Shown here in pieces: positions 23,783-32,393 of a stretch of 33,928 nt of DNA. Position 1 is the stretch's first letter, and each line of letters opens with the position of its first letter. Under the pieces are notes generated by a model. The model was not told the origin of the DNA. It searched no databases and worked only from the letters and a program-made list of their open reading frames with translations. Origin of the DNA: an uncultured Mycoplasmatota bacterium (GTDB lineage: Bacteria > Bacillota_I > Bacilli_A > RF39 > UBA660); NCBI GenBank assembly GCA_946486465.1, contig CAMLTY010000010.1:1-33928 (forward strand). Reading direction: 5' to 3'. A program made the position numbers and the translations under genes.

Positions 23783-25090
23783 TTACTCTCCATTTCTATT
23801 TTTAAACTGAAGGACAATAGGAGTACCTTCTAGTTCAAAATTCTCTCTTAATTTATTTTCTAAATATCTTTCATATGAAAAATGTACTAAACCTTTACTA
23901 TTAACTCTAAAAGTAAACTTAGGAGGCTTAATTCCTGTTTGACTAACAAAATAAATCTTAAGTCTTTTCCCTTTATAACTAGGAGCAGGATTTAAACTAT
24001 AAGCATCTTCAATAACTTCATTTAAAACACTAGTCTTAATCTCTCGCTTAATATTTTCTTTTACCTTTAATACTTCGGGCATTAAAGTGTGAATTCTCTT
24101 TTTAGTCAAAGCTGATAGGAACACAACAGGAGCATAGCTTGCAAATTGAAATTCACTTCTAACAAGTTTTTTAAACTCTGATATGTTAGCATTCTCCACT
24201 GCATCCCATTTATTAACAACGATAATTAAACCCTTACCACGTTCTATTGCATAACCTGCAATATGTTTATCATGTTCTTTAATACCATCTTCTGCATCAA
24301 TAACTAAAAGACATATATCACTTTTATCAATAGAATTCATTGACCTAAATAAACTATACTTCTCAACACTTTCATAAACTTTACCTTTTTTTCTCATTCC
24401 TGCTGTATCAATTAAAACAAACTCTTCATCGTGATATTTAAAAACCGTATTAATAGAATCCCTTGTTGTCCCTGCTACATCACTGACAACGACTCTATTT
24501 TCATTTAAAATAGCATTAGTTAAAGAACTCTTACCCACATTAGGTCTACCAATGATAGCAATTTTTAAACGTGTATCTTCGTCAGTTTCTTCTTTAGTTT
24601 TAAAATTCATAGTTACTTCATCCATAAGTTCAATATAACCTGTATTATGAATAGCACTTATAGGAATATAATTATCAAAACCAAGCTCATAAAAGTCATA
24701 TATATTATCATAACTATCTTTATTATCCATTTTATTAATCGCTACCACTATTTTTTTATTACTACGTCTTAAAATATCCCTAACAACTAAATCATTACTA
24801 GTAATGCCTTCTTTTGCATCCACAACAAAGATAACAACATCCGCTTCATTAATAGCAATCTCTGCTTGCATCTTTATCTCATCATTAAATTTTTCATTAG
24901 CAAGGTCAATTCCGCCCGTATCAACTAAGTAAAAAGGTTTATTTAAATAACTTACTTCCTCATAAAGTCTATCTCTTGTAACTCCTGGAGTATCTTCTAT
25001 AATAGCAATACGACTACCAGCAATTTTATTAAATAAAGTACTTTTACCTACATTAGGTCTTCCCACAATCGCTACAATTGGTAATTTCAT
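23783..25090 (-). CDS. der: Ribosome-associated double GTPase Der (EngA)
   Basis: 435 aa, usual length. Two tandem G domains: the first has GRPNVGKSTLFN, DTGGI and NKMD; the second has GRPNVGKSSLTN, DTAGM and NKWD. A KH-like C-terminal domain follows (NPAPSYKGKRLKIYFVSQ, PPKFTFRVN). It is essential for 50S subunit maturation. RBS AGAGGTG. In many Bacillota der sits next to gpsA; here they are about 4.5 kb apart on opposite strands, with an accessory-like module between. Confidence 0.97.
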   Translation of the reverse strand: MKLPIVAIVGRPNVGKSTLFNKIAGSRIAIIEDTPGVTRDRLYEEVSYLNKPFYLVDTGGIDLANEKFNDEIKMQAEIAINEADVVIFVVDAKEGITSNDLVVRDILRRSNKKIVVAINKMDNKDSYDNIYDFYELGFDNYIPISAIHNTGYIELMDEVTMNFKTKEETDEDTRLKIAIIGRPNVGKSSLTNAILNENRVVVSDVAGTTRDSINTVFKYHDEEFVLIDTAGMRKKGKVYESVEKYSLFRSMNSIDKSDICLLVIDAEDGIKEHDKHIAGYAIERGKGLIIVVNKWDAVENANISEFKKLVRSEFQFASYAPVVFLSALTKKRIHTLMPEVLKVKENIKREIKTSVLNEVIEDAYSLNPAPSYKGKRLKIYFVSQTGIKPPKFTFRVNSKGLVHFSYERYLENKLRENFELEGTPIVLQFKNRNGE

Positions 25091-25130
25091 AGACTAACAC
25101 CTCTTTTCATATTTCATATTGTATCATATC

Positions 25131-25159
25131 TTTACACAAAATAAAATATCCTCTATAAT
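25131..25159 (+). promoter_or_regulatory. Strong promoter of the 269-aa membrane protein gene
   Basis: TTTACA (25131-25136), 17-bp spacer, consensus TATAAT (25154-25159). The -10 is flanked by CCTCT / AGAGG arms that form a short dyad around it. Confidence 0.75.
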
Positions 25160-25179
25160 TATATAAGAGGAGTAGGTGT

Positions 25180-25989
25180 ATGTTAAAAAGAATTAAAAAC
25201 TTTCAAAAAAGATTAGTAGAATACTATAAAGAGGAAGAAAATAAGAAAGTAGCAATTTTTTATACAATTTTAAGACTACTAGTTATTCTCTGTTTAATAA
25301 GAGAAATATTTATGGGAAACTATCATAACGTCTTCTTATGTATTTTAACTTTAATATTATTTGTAATTCCTTTCTTTGTTGAAGATAAGTTCAAAGTAAG
25401 TATTCCTAATGTTTTAGAAATAATCATCCTTCTATTTATATTTTCTGCAGAAATATTAGGAGAGATTCAAAATTTCTATAATATTATTCCTAACTGGGAT
25501 ATGATTCTTCACACTCTTAATGGTTTCCTAGCAGCAGCGATAGGCTTTTCCTTAATTGATATTTTAAATAGTACTGATAAATTTCATATTAAAATGAGTC
25601 CTATCTTTGTAGCATTAGTATCATTTTGTTTTTCTATGACTGTAGGAGTAGCATGGGAATTCTTTGAATATACCGCTGATAGTATATTAAGTACAGATAT
25701 GCAAAAAGATACAGTTGTAAATAAAATATCATCAGTTAATTTAACAAATGCCAATGCTTTTGATCCTAAAATAATTACAGGTATAGATGATACTTCAATT
25801 CATTATGGCAATGACACCATAACAATACCTGATGGTTATCTAGATATAGGATTAATTGATACTATGGAAGATTTAATAGTTAATTTTATAGGAGCGGTAA
25901 CTTTCTCTATCCTAGGATACTTCTATATTAAAAAACGTGATAAATATAAAGGAATAGAACACTTTATTCCTAAAAAGAAAAAAGCTTAA
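25180..25989 (+). CDS. Multi-pass membrane protein, YjdF/DUF2238-like
   Basis: 269 aa, RBS AGAGGAG. A charged N-terminus (about 25 residues) is followed by helices near residues 28-45, 50-65, 82-95, 115-130, 145-160 and 235-255. Conserved-looking polar motifs lie in or near membranes: NWDMILHTLNGF, WEFFEYTAD and DTMEDLIVNFIGA, which match the D-x3-H / WExxE / DTxxD pattern of YjdF-type proteins. They could bind a metal or a lipid head group; the family has no firm function. A 60-residue polar loop precedes the last motif. Single gene with its own promoter. Confidence 0.65.
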   Translation: MLKRIKNFQKRLVEYYKEEENKKVAIFYTILRLLVILCLIREIFMGNYHNVFLCILTLILFVIPFFVEDKFKVSIPNVLEIIILLFIFSAEILGEIQNFYNIIPNWDMILHTLNGFLAAAIGFSLIDILNSTDKFHIKMSPIFVALVSFCFSMTVGVAWEFFEYTADSILSTDMQKDTVVNKISSVNLTNANAFDPKIITGIDDTSIHYGNDTITIPDGYLDIGLIDTMEDLIVNFIGAVTFSILGYFYIKKRDKYKGIEHFIPKKKKA

Positions 25990-26010
25990 GAGAAAATCTT
26001 AAACTTTTTT
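25986..26010 (+). terminator. Weak terminator between convergent genes
   Basis: TTAAGA / TCTTAA stem (6 bp) with a 5-nt loop, then a run of seven T residues beginning 2 bp later. Confidence 0.5.
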
Positions 26011-26261
26011 TACTTAAAAACATCTTTTTTAAGTTCGATAATATCAGAGATATCACATTCTAAATAACTACAAAGTCTTTCCAAGATATTAATATCTAAT
26101 CTTGTTAAATCACCATTAATATATCTAGTAATAACTTTATAATCAGTTTCTGTGTCTTGGCTAAGTTTATTTTTACTTATCTTCCTCTTAGCAAGTATAT
26201 TGCCGAGTTTGAAGTAAAAAACACTGTCGCCAATTCTAACCTCAATACCATCTTTATTCAT
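26010..26261 (-). CDS. Xre/Cro-C1-type DNA-binding regulator, 83 aa
   Basis: A helix-turn-helix near residues 22-60 (LGNILAKRKISKNKLSQDTETDYKVITRYINGD), followed by the DINILERLCSYLECDISDIIEL segment typical of short HTH_26/Xre proteins. RBS GAGGGCG on the minus strand. It probably represses a nearby promoter, perhaps the divergent LysR gene 150 bp away or its own; the target is inferred. No effector domain. Confidence 0.85.
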   Translation of the reverse strand: MNKDGIEVRIGDSVFYFKLGNILAKRKISKNKLSQDTETDYKVITRYINGDLTRLDINILERLCSYLECDISDIIELKKDVFK

Positions 26262-26363
26262 TTTATCGCCCTCAAATTAATTTTAACAACTGCATGGCTA
26301 TACGACTACTGGTTATATGACTAATAATATTATTCCTTTGTTTCTAATAATTATACATAATGG

Positions 26364-26391
26364 TTGCTAAGAAATAAAAAAAATATATAAT
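26364..26391 (+). promoter_or_regulatory. Promoter of the LysR-family gene
   Basis: TTGCTA (26364-26369), 16-bp spacer, TATAAT (26386-26391), about 23 bp before the ATG. Confidence 0.6.
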
Positions 26392-26414
26392 AAATAGCCA
26401 ACGGAGGTAATTTT

Positions 26415-27326
26415 ATGAATGATAGTAATATTAATTTAAACTTATACAAAACTTTTTATGATGTTGCAAAATATGGTAGTTTTTCAAAAGCAGCTAAAAA
26501 CTGCTATACTTCTCAGCCTGCAATAAGCAAAGCAATAAAAAAATTAGAGGAACAATTAAATACACAATTATTTTATAGAAATTTAAGTGGAGTTGAATTA
26601 ACTGAGAAAGGTAAGGAGTTATTTTATTTTGTAGAAAAATCTTATAATAATTTATTAATAGCAGAAAGAAATATGCTAGAAACTGAAACCCTAGAAAGAG
26701 GCAAACTATCAATTGGTATGCCATCTAACATAGGTTCATTTTATCTTTTTGATAAGATAATAGATTTTCATAACAAATATCCTAAAATTGAAATTACTAT
26801 AATAACAGGCTCAACATCTAAATTAATTAGTTTATTAGATACTCATAAAGTTGACTTTGTAATAGATACATCACCAATAGATGTAAGATTAAATGAAGAA
26901 ATCAAAGTAAAGAAATTAAAAGAAGTTAATTATTGTTTTATTGTAAAAAGTAATACAAACTTATTAGAACCAAGTAAAATAAAACGTTTAAAAGATTTAG
27001 AAATGCATCCTTTAATCTTACCTATACCAAGTACTGCTAATCGTAATGATTTAGACGAATTATTAAATTATAAAAAAGTAAATATAGAAAACGTAATAAA
27101 TATTCATACAAGCGAGATGATAATCTCTGCTGTGAAAAAAGACCTAGGTATAGGATATGTTATTTATAATCTAGTTGAAAATGAAATAAAAAATAAAGAA
27201 ATACAGGTATTAAATATTAAAGAAGACCTACCAACTGTCGAAATCAATATAATATATGATGATTATTTTTTAACAACCGCACCAAAGAGATTCATTGAAG
27301 AATATATAAAATATAACATAGAGTAA
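26415..27326 (+). CDS. LysR-family transcriptional regulator
   Basis: 303 aa, RBS ACGGAGGT. The N-terminal winged helix (about residues 8-68) has the LysR signature FYDVAKYGSFSKAAKNCYTSQPAISKAIKKLEEQLNTQLF in order, followed by a linker helix. The C-terminal two-lobe effector domain (about 90-303) starts at KLSIGMPSNIGSFYLF. It likely controls the radical SAM gene 110 bp downstream, as LysR genes often regulate neighbours; the ligand is unknown. Confidence 0.92.
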   Translation: MNDSNINLNLYKTFYDVAKYGSFSKAAKNCYTSQPAISKAIKKLEEQLNTQLFYRNLSGVELTEKGKELFYFVEKSYNNLLIAERNMLETETLERGKLSIGMPSNIGSFYLFDKIIDFHNKYPKIEITIITGSTSKLISLLDTHKVDFVIDTSPIDVRLNEEIKVKKLKEVNYCFIVKSNTNLLEPSKIKRLKDLEMHPLILPIPSTANRNDLDELLNYKKVNIENVINIHTSEMIISAVKKDLGIGYVIYNLVENEIKNKEIQVLNIKEDLPTVEINIIYDDYFLTTAPKRFIEEYIKYNIE

Positions 27327-27390
27327 TAAGCAGTATAATTTTTAGATATACATATAACTTATAATTATAAAAAAAATAAAAAAACGATAT

Positions 27391-27419
27391 TTGTCAAAAA
27401 AAATATATATTTTTATAAT
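27391..27419 (+). promoter_or_regulatory. Near-consensus promoter of the radical SAM gene
   Basis: TTGTCA (27391-27396), 17-bp spacer, TATAAT (27414-27419). The RBS GAGGAG starts only 7 bp after the -10, so the 5' leader must be very short. Confidence 0.75.
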
Positions 27420-27439
27420 GTATTTGAGGAGTGAGAAAT

Positions 27440-28429
27440 ATGATTAATAATTTAGGTGTGTTTAAAGACTTCTCTGATAATTCATTAAAAACAGTCTTTG
27501 AAGTTGATGAACACAAAATAATTGAAATGACTTTACTATCTAATAAAGAAGATATGGATGTTGTATGTGTACCAACGCATCATTTCTGTAATCTTGGTTG
27601 TAAGATGTGTCATTTAACGAATAAGGGGTTAAATAAAAGTATGATTGCTATCAATAGCGATGACTTTATATATTGTCTAAAAAAGGCAGTAACTAAAAAT
27701 GATGAAAGAATAACTGATAAGAAAAAGTTACTAATTTCATTTATGGGAGTCGGAGAACCCTTATTAAATCTTAATTTAATTAAGGAAGTTTACCAAAAAG
27801 CAGATATGCTCAAAAAAGAACTTAACTATGATACAATAGGATATGCTCTTGCTACTATGATGCCAAATAATAATATTTTAAAATTGACTGAAATGGTTGA
27901 TAGTTTAAATATTCCTTTGAAAGTCCATTTTTCTATGCATACACCAATAGATGCTGAAAGATTTGATCTTATACCTAGCACAAGAGTATCTATTGAAGAA
28001 GCATTGGCATATTTAATCAGATATAGAGATAAAATTCAAAAAAATCCTAAAATAATGAGTGAATATGTAAAACTGCATAGAACTAATGATCCGATAGAAA
28101 TACATTATACTTTAATAAAAGGTGTAAACGATAGTGAGCAAGAACTTGAAGGGGTATGTAATTTATTATCAAAATACAACATTCCAATTAAATTTATTAG
28201 ATTTAATCCAATCAATGAATTAGAAAGAAGTACAATGGAAGAAATATGGGTTAAAGAAATTAAAGAAAAAGTTCCGGCTTTAAGAGTAAAAACATATAGT
28301 CCACCAGGAAGAGAAATAGGAAGTTCATGTGGAGAATTTACAAAACACTATTATCATTATGAAATAGAAACAGAAGAAGAAAAAGAGGAGTTTGAAAAGT
28401 GGAGAGAAAAACACCTAGTGCGTAGGTAA
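27440..28429 (+). CDS. RlmN/Cfr-like radical SAM enzyme lacking the N-terminal domain
   Basis: 329 aa from ATG 27440, 8 nt after GAGGAG; the track's GTG 27431 overlaps the RBS. The 4Fe-4S/SAM site is CNLGCKMC (CxxxCxxC), preceded by VCV like the RlmN/Cfr motif that holds a conserved cysteine. FMGVGEPLLN is the GEP motif and FSMHTP fits the strand after it. Near the C-terminus, PPGREIGSSCGEF matches the RlmN region with the methyl-carrying cysteine. So the chemistry may be methyl transfer to an sp2 carbon as in 23S rRNA A2503. Only about 50 residues precede the cluster, against roughly 110 in RlmN, so the HhH-like N-domain is missing and the substrate is uncertain. Confidence 0.75.
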   Translation: MINNLGVFKDFSDNSLKTVFEVDEHKIIEMTLLSNKEDMDVVCVPTHHFCNLGCKMCHLTNKGLNKSMIAINSDDFIYCLKKAVTKNDERITDKKKLLISFMGVGEPLLNLNLIKEVYQKADMLKKELNYDTIGYALATMMPNNNILKLTEMVDSLNIPLKVHFSMHTPIDAERFDLIPSTRVSIEEALAYLIRYRDKIQKNPKIMSEYVKLHRTNDPIEIHYTLIKGVNDSEQELEGVCNLLSKYNIPIKFIRFNPINELERSTMEEIWVKEIKEKVPALRVKTYSPPGREIGSSCGEFTKHYYHYEIETEEEKEEFEKWREKHLVRR

Positions 28430-28446
28430 ATAATAATATAAGTTTC

Positions 28447-28475
28447 TTGCTAATTAAACCATAAATTTATATAAT
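28447..28475 (+). promoter_or_regulatory. Promoter of the LiaF-like gene
   Basis: TTGCTA (28447-28452), 17-bp spacer, TATAAT (28470-28475), about 20 bp before the start codon. Confidence 0.65.
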
Positions 28476-28496
28476 TAAATTAAGGAAGTGACAAAT

Positions 28497-29141
28497 ATGT
28501 TTATAGGTTTAATATTTATTTTAATAGGAGCTTTATTTTTAATATCAATAATCGCTCCAGAATTTAATATTGATTTTTCTTACTTAATACCTCTAGTTTT
28601 AATAGCATCATCTCTATACTATATTATAAAAGGTAAGAAATTTACTCTTGCAAACACAACTGTTTTATATTTAGGAACTTGGTTTTTATTAGAAGAACTA
28701 AACATTATTAAAGACCCGCTAGATGACGCATTTTTTCCTATTCTTTTAATAATCATAGGAATATTCATTGTAATAGAGAGTCTAAAAGTAAAAAAAGTAT
28801 TTAAAAGAAAAGATAATAATCTAAAAAACTATTATGGTATCTTTAGTGGCCTAGAAGAAAGAATAACAGATACTAATTTTAAAGGTGCTAATATTTATAG
28901 TATCTTTGGTGGAGTAGATTTAGATTTAAGAGGATTAGAGTTAAAAGAAGATATAACTATTAATGCTTATTCTATTTTTGGAGGTACTAGTATTTTTGTA
29001 AAAGATAACTTTAAAGTAGAATTTAATTCTTTCTCTTTATTTGGAGACAATGAAAACAAAGCAAATTCTACTGATAAGAAGAAAAACTATACTATAACAA
29101 TTAATAGTATATCTATCTTTGGAGGAACAGAAGTTAAGTAA
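28497..29141 (+). CDS. LiaF-like membrane protein (cell-wall stress response type)
   Basis: 214 aa from ATG 28497 after AAGGAAG; the track's GTG 28488 lies in the RBS. Four hydrophobic segments fill the first ~105 residues (FIGLIFILIGALFLISII; SYLIPLVLIASSLYYII; TVLYLGTWFLLEEL; FFPILLIIIGIFIVIES). The soluble C-terminus has three repeats of a [YF]SxFGG motif (YSIFGGVDLDLRG, YSIFGGTSIF, ISIFGGTEVK), the hallmark of LiaF/VraT-like C-terminal domains. LiaF inhibits the LiaRS kinase, but no kinase or response regulator is nearby, so the partner is unknown. Confidence 0.75.
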   Translation: MFIGLIFILIGALFLISIIAPEFNIDFSYLIPLVLIASSLYYIIKGKKFTLANTTVLYLGTWFLLEELNIIKDPLDDAFFPILLIIIGIFIVIESLKVKKVFKRKDNNLKNYYGIFSGLEERITDTNFKGANIYSIFGGVDLDLRGLELKEDITINAYSIFGGTSIFVKDNFKVEFNSFSLFGDNENKANSTDKKKNYTITINSISIFGGTEVK

Positions 29142-29163
29142 ATATAAAAGAGGAGGAGATAAA

Positions 29164-29562
29164 ATGTTCAATGTGAATCATGTTACCATCAGTGTAAGAG
29201 ATAATATTAGAAGTATAGAGTTTTATAAAAAATTTGGATTTAAAATAATTAAATCTTGGCAAGCAGATGATAATAGTATAAAAATAGATATGCTTAAACT
29301 AAATAATATGATATTAGAAATATTTTGTTATAAAGAATTTACTGAACTACCTAAAACTGCTAAAAACGTATCAACAGATTTACCAGTGATTGGTACAAAA
29401 CATTTTGCCTTAGGAGTTAAAAATATAGAAGATGGCAAAGAATTTGTTCTAAAAAATGATATATGTAAAGAAGTAAATATCAAAGTTGGTCGTCTAGGAA
29501 AACTTTATTTCTTTATCACAGACCCAGATGGTATTCAAGTAGAAATAATAGAAGAGGACTAA
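29164..29562 (+). CDS. VOC-superfamily (glyoxalase/dioxygenase-like) protein
   Basis: 132 aa from ATG 29164, after AGGAGGAG; the track's TTG 29119 overlaps the previous gene. Two beta-alpha-beta-beta-beta units are visible: NVNHVTISVRDNIRSIEFYKKFGFKII and KHFALGVKNIEDGKEFV, ending FITDPDGIQVEIIEED, the usual VOC metal-ligand glutamate region. Metal ligands would be H5/6, E61-like and the C-terminal E. The substrate cannot be told; lactoylglutathione lyase annotations of such genes are usually not supported. Same operon as the LiaF-like gene. Confidence 0.82.
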   Translation: MFNVNHVTISVRDNIRSIEFYKKFGFKIIKSWQADDNSIKIDMLKLNNMILEIFCYKEFTELPKTAKNVSTDLPVIGTKHFALGVKNIEDGKEFVLKNDICKEVNIKVGRLGKLYFFITDPDGIQVEIIEED

Positions 29563-29595
29563 TAATCTTACAAATTAGTAAGATTATTTTTCTTG
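29561..29595 (+). terminator. Strong terminator after the VOC gene
   Basis: AATAATCTTAC / GTAAGATTATT perfect 11-bp stem, 6-nt loop, then TTTCTT. The left arm starts at the stop codon. Confidence 0.85.
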
Positions 29596-29621
29596 TCAAA
29601 AAGTTAAGTTATTAGTATCAT
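29593..29621 (+). promoter_or_regulatory. Promoter of the gpsA operon
   Basis: TTGTCA (29593-29598), 17-bp spacer, TATCAT (29616-29621), about 19 bp before the ATG. Confidence 0.65.
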
Positions 29622-29639
29622 TAATATGAAGGTGATAAT

Positions 29640-30602
29640 ATGCAAGTAACAATTTTAGGAACAGGAGCATTTGGACTTGCTCTTGGTAATTTATTACATG
29701 AAAGAAGTAATGCCGATATTATTTTCTGGACTGCTTTTGAAGAAGAATATCTAGAAATAACTAATAATAATACTTATGATAGAGTTTTAACAGGAATAGA
29801 ACTTGCAAGTGATTTAGATGTAACAATGGATTTAGAAAAAGCCTTAAATAACTCTGATTTAATCATAGTGGCTATTCCATGTAATCATGTAAGAGAAGTA
29901 TTAACTAGAATAAAAGATTATTTAACAGATAATAGTAGAGTAATATTAGTATCTAAAGGTCTTGAAAAAAATACTGACTTCTTAATGACAGAAATCTATG
30001 ATGAATTAAATTTAAAGGGCCATGTTTCTTATCTAGCAGGACCTACTTTTGCTAAAGAACTTATCGTTAATAGTAAAGCCGGCTTAACACTTGGCACAAA
30101 AGATGAAAAAACTAAAGAGTTAATGTTAGAGTTATTTAAAGATACCAATGTCGAAATAGAAGTAATAGATGATTATATTGGACTAGAGTTATATGGTGTC
30201 ATTAAAAATGTTTTAGCAATACTTATGGGAAGTATCAGTAGTAAATATAGGGGAGACTCTACTAATGCTTATTATTTAACTAAAGTTTATAATTTTGCTA
30301 AAGACTTAGTAACAAAACTAGGAGGAGATAGTAAAACAGCAACGTGTTATGGAGCTTTAGGGGATATTTTATTAACTTGTAACAGTAAAACTAGTCGTAA
30401 TTATAGTTATGGAGTCCTTTTATATACTAATAAAGAAGAAGCAGATGTTTATAAAAAGCATTATACTGTTGAAGGAAGTATTGCTATTAACTCTTTAACA
30501 AAACTATTAGAAAAGAATAATCAAACATCAGAGTTTTTAGAAAAACTAACAGACTACTTTAACGGTAAAGTTTCTCTTGATGAAGTATTAAAACTATTCT
30601 AG
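29640..30602 (+). CDS. gpsA: NAD(P)H-dependent glycerol-3-phosphate dehydrogenase GpsA
   Basis: 320 aa, RBS AAGGTGAT. The N-terminal Rossmann motif ILGTGAFGLALGNLL (GxGxxG/A), IVAIPCN, SKGLE, YLAGPTFAKE, the catalytic lysine in GVIKNVLAI and GALGDILLTC are all present. It reduces dihydroxyacetone phosphate to sn-glycerol-3-phosphate for phospholipid synthesis. The next three genes encode membrane proteins and start within 8 bp or overlap, so a four-gene operon is likely. Confidence 0.95.
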   Translation: MQVTILGTGAFGLALGNLLHERSNADIIFWTAFEEEYLEITNNNTYDRVLTGIELASDLDVTMDLEKALNNSDLIIVAIPCNHVREVLTRIKDYLTDNSRVILVSKGLEKNTDFLMTEIYDELNLKGHVSYLAGPTFAKELIVNSKAGLTLGTKDEKTKELMLELFKDTNVEIEVIDDYIGLELYGVIKNVLAILMGSISSKYRGDSTNAYYLTKVYNFAKDLVTKLGGDSKTATCYGALGDILLTCNSKTSRNYSYGVLLYTNKEEADVYKKHYTVEGSIAINSLTKLLEKNNQTSEFLEKLTDYFNGKVSLDEVLKLF

Positions 30603-30610
30603 GAGTATTT

Positions 30611-31774
30611 ATGGAAGTATATTTAGAATCAATAAAAACTGCTTTTCTTATCTTTCCCTTACTAGCTTTCTTAATAACATTACCTTATCTTTTAATAGAG
30701 TATCATAAATATGGTTCAGTACCTTTAATAAGAAGTAGTATTGTCTATACCTTTATCCTTTACTTATTAACAGCATATTTTTTAGTAATATTGCCCTTAC
30801 CTAGTAAAGAACAAGTCTTAGCCATGCCTACAAAAGCACCCCAGCTTATTCCTTTTGCTTTCCTAGGAGACTTTATAGATGCTTTTAAATCTGCTAGTGG
30901 TATTCTTGCTTTTCTTAAATCACCAATTGTCTATACAACCCTCTTTAATATTGCTATTACCATACCATTTGGTATTTACTTAAGATATTATTTTAAGAAA
31001 AAGTGGTATACTACTATAATTTACACATTTCTTTTAAGCCTCTTTTTCGAACTAACCCAATTAACGGGATTATATGGTCTCTATCCTAAAGCATACCGTC
31101 TTTTTGATGTTGATGATTTAATGGTTAACACCTTAGGAGGCTTTATAGGCTACTTAATTACCCCAATTATTACAATATTTTTACCTAATAGAGATGAAAT
31201 AGATAAAATATCTTATAAAAGAGGTAAAGTTGTCTCTATCTATAGACGCTCTCTTGCTTTTCTGATAGACCTCTTTGTTTTTGCTACCTTAATGTTTATA
31301 GTCCTAGTTATTACTAATTTTCACGACTTTATAATACCTTTAGATATCTCCATTGTAATCTACTATATAATATTACCTACCATAACTTGCTATACCTTTG
31401 GTAAATATCTTGTAAAAATAAAATTAGATAGTAAAAATAAATATAAACATTTATCTATCTTTCTAAGACAAATTATTCTTTACTTCTTAATTGTCTTTGG
31501 TCCACCTATAGTAATAAATTATAATAATCATATTAATGGTCTTGTAATGTTATTTTATATTCTCTTTTTAATCTATACTTATTTTGAAATATTCTTAAAA
31601 TTTTTTGGCCGTAAGAAACCTCTAATATATGAAAGACTAACTAAAACAGAAAACATTAGTACAGTTTACTATATGGACGATTTAAAATCTGATGCTAAAA
31701 ACGAACCTAGTCAAGATACTAAAAGTGTGGTACAATATAACAAAGAGGAGGTTAAAGATGAAAGTAGAGATTAA
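30611..31774 (+). CDS. VanZ-like and RDD-domain fusion membrane protein
   Basis: 387 aa, RBS AGGAG, 8 bp after gpsA. The N-terminal half (about residues 10-200) is VanZ-like, with four or five helices and the motifs LPLPSKEQ, FELTQLTGLYGLYPKAYRLFDVDDLMVNTLGGFIGY in order. The C-terminal half (about 205-345) is an RDD domain starting YRRSLAFLIDLFVFATLMF and containing a KxxDLD-free core with TFGKYLVKIKLDSK. VanZ-RDD fusions are common in Firmicutes; VanZ gives teicoplanin tolerance in one case, but most have no known role. The C-terminal 40 residues are charged and cytosolic. Confidence 0.82.
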   Translation: MEVYLESIKTAFLIFPLLAFLITLPYLLIEYHKYGSVPLIRSSIVYTFILYLLTAYFLVILPLPSKEQVLAMPTKAPQLIPFAFLGDFIDAFKSASGILAFLKSPIVYTTLFNIAITIPFGIYLRYYFKKKWYTTIIYTFLLSLFFELTQLTGLYGLYPKAYRLFDVDDLMVNTLGGFIGYLITPIITIFLPNRDEIDKISYKRGKVVSIYRRSLAFLIDLFVFATLMFIVLVITNFHDFIIPLDISIVIYYIILPTITCYTFGKYLVKIKLDSKNKYKHLSIFLRQIILYFLIVFGPPIVINYNNHINGLVMLFYILFLIYTYFEIFLKFFGRKKPLIYERLTKTENISTVYYMDDLKSDAKNEPSQDTKSVVQYNKEEVKDESRD

Positions 31775-32393
31775 AAAAGTAATTTGGCCATCATTATTAA
31801 GTTCAATATTTTTGTTACTATTAGGTCTTTTACTATTCTTAAAATCTAGTGAAACCCTAGTAGGAATTTCCTATTTAGTAGGAGGAGTCCTAATCGCTTT
31901 AGGAGTCATTGCTATAATAAACTTTTTAAGAAACAGTTCCAGGGATATTTTTGTACAGTTAAATATAGTATATGGTATAGTAAGCATAGTAGCAGGAATA
32001 TTTTTAGTAACAGTACCTGAGTTTATTGGTAGTATTATTCCAATTGTTGTTGGTATTGCTGTTATTATAAGTAGTTCTTTTAAAGTACAACAAGCTCTTG
32101 TATTGAAAAATTTAGATAACAAATATTTCTTACCATCCTTAATTATGGCTATAGTATGTTTAGTTTGTGGAGTTGTAATATTATTTAATCCATTTACAAG
32201 TGCCGTGGTAGTGACACAAATTATTGGCCTTTTAATGATAATTTATGCAGTCTTAGATATAATTAATAGTTTTATTTTAAGAAAGAGCAGTAATATTAGT
32301 GTTGAAATAAGCACTGATAGAAAAGAGGGCAAGAATAAAAGGACTAAAACTGCCAAAGTAGTAAAAGAAGTAGATAGGGAAGATGATAAATAA
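31758..32393 (+). CDS. DUF308 (HdeD-like) membrane protein
   Basis: 211 aa from ATG 31758, after AGAGGAGG; the track's 31692 start lies well inside the previous gene. It overlaps the VanZ-RDD gene by 17 bp. Six hydrophobic helices in three pairs are visible, each with a Gly-rich turn (LVGISYLVGGVLIALGVIAI; YGIVSIVAGIFLVTVPEFIG; IVCLVCGVVILFNPFTS), the DUF308/HdeD pattern. The basic tail (RKEGKNKRTKTAKVVKE) is cytosolic. Function unknown; acid-resistance links known for HdeD cannot be assumed. Confidence 0.78.
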   Translation: MKVEIKKVIWPSLLSSIFLLLLGLLLFLKSSETLVGISYLVGGVLIALGVIAIINFLRNSSRDIFVQLNIVYGIVSIVAGIFLVTVPEFIGSIIPIVVGIAVIISSSFKVQQALVLKNLDNKYFLPSLIMAIVCLVCGVVILFNPFTSAVVVTQIIGLLMIIYAVLDIINSFILRKSSNISVEISTDRKEGKNKRTKTAKVVKEVDREDDK

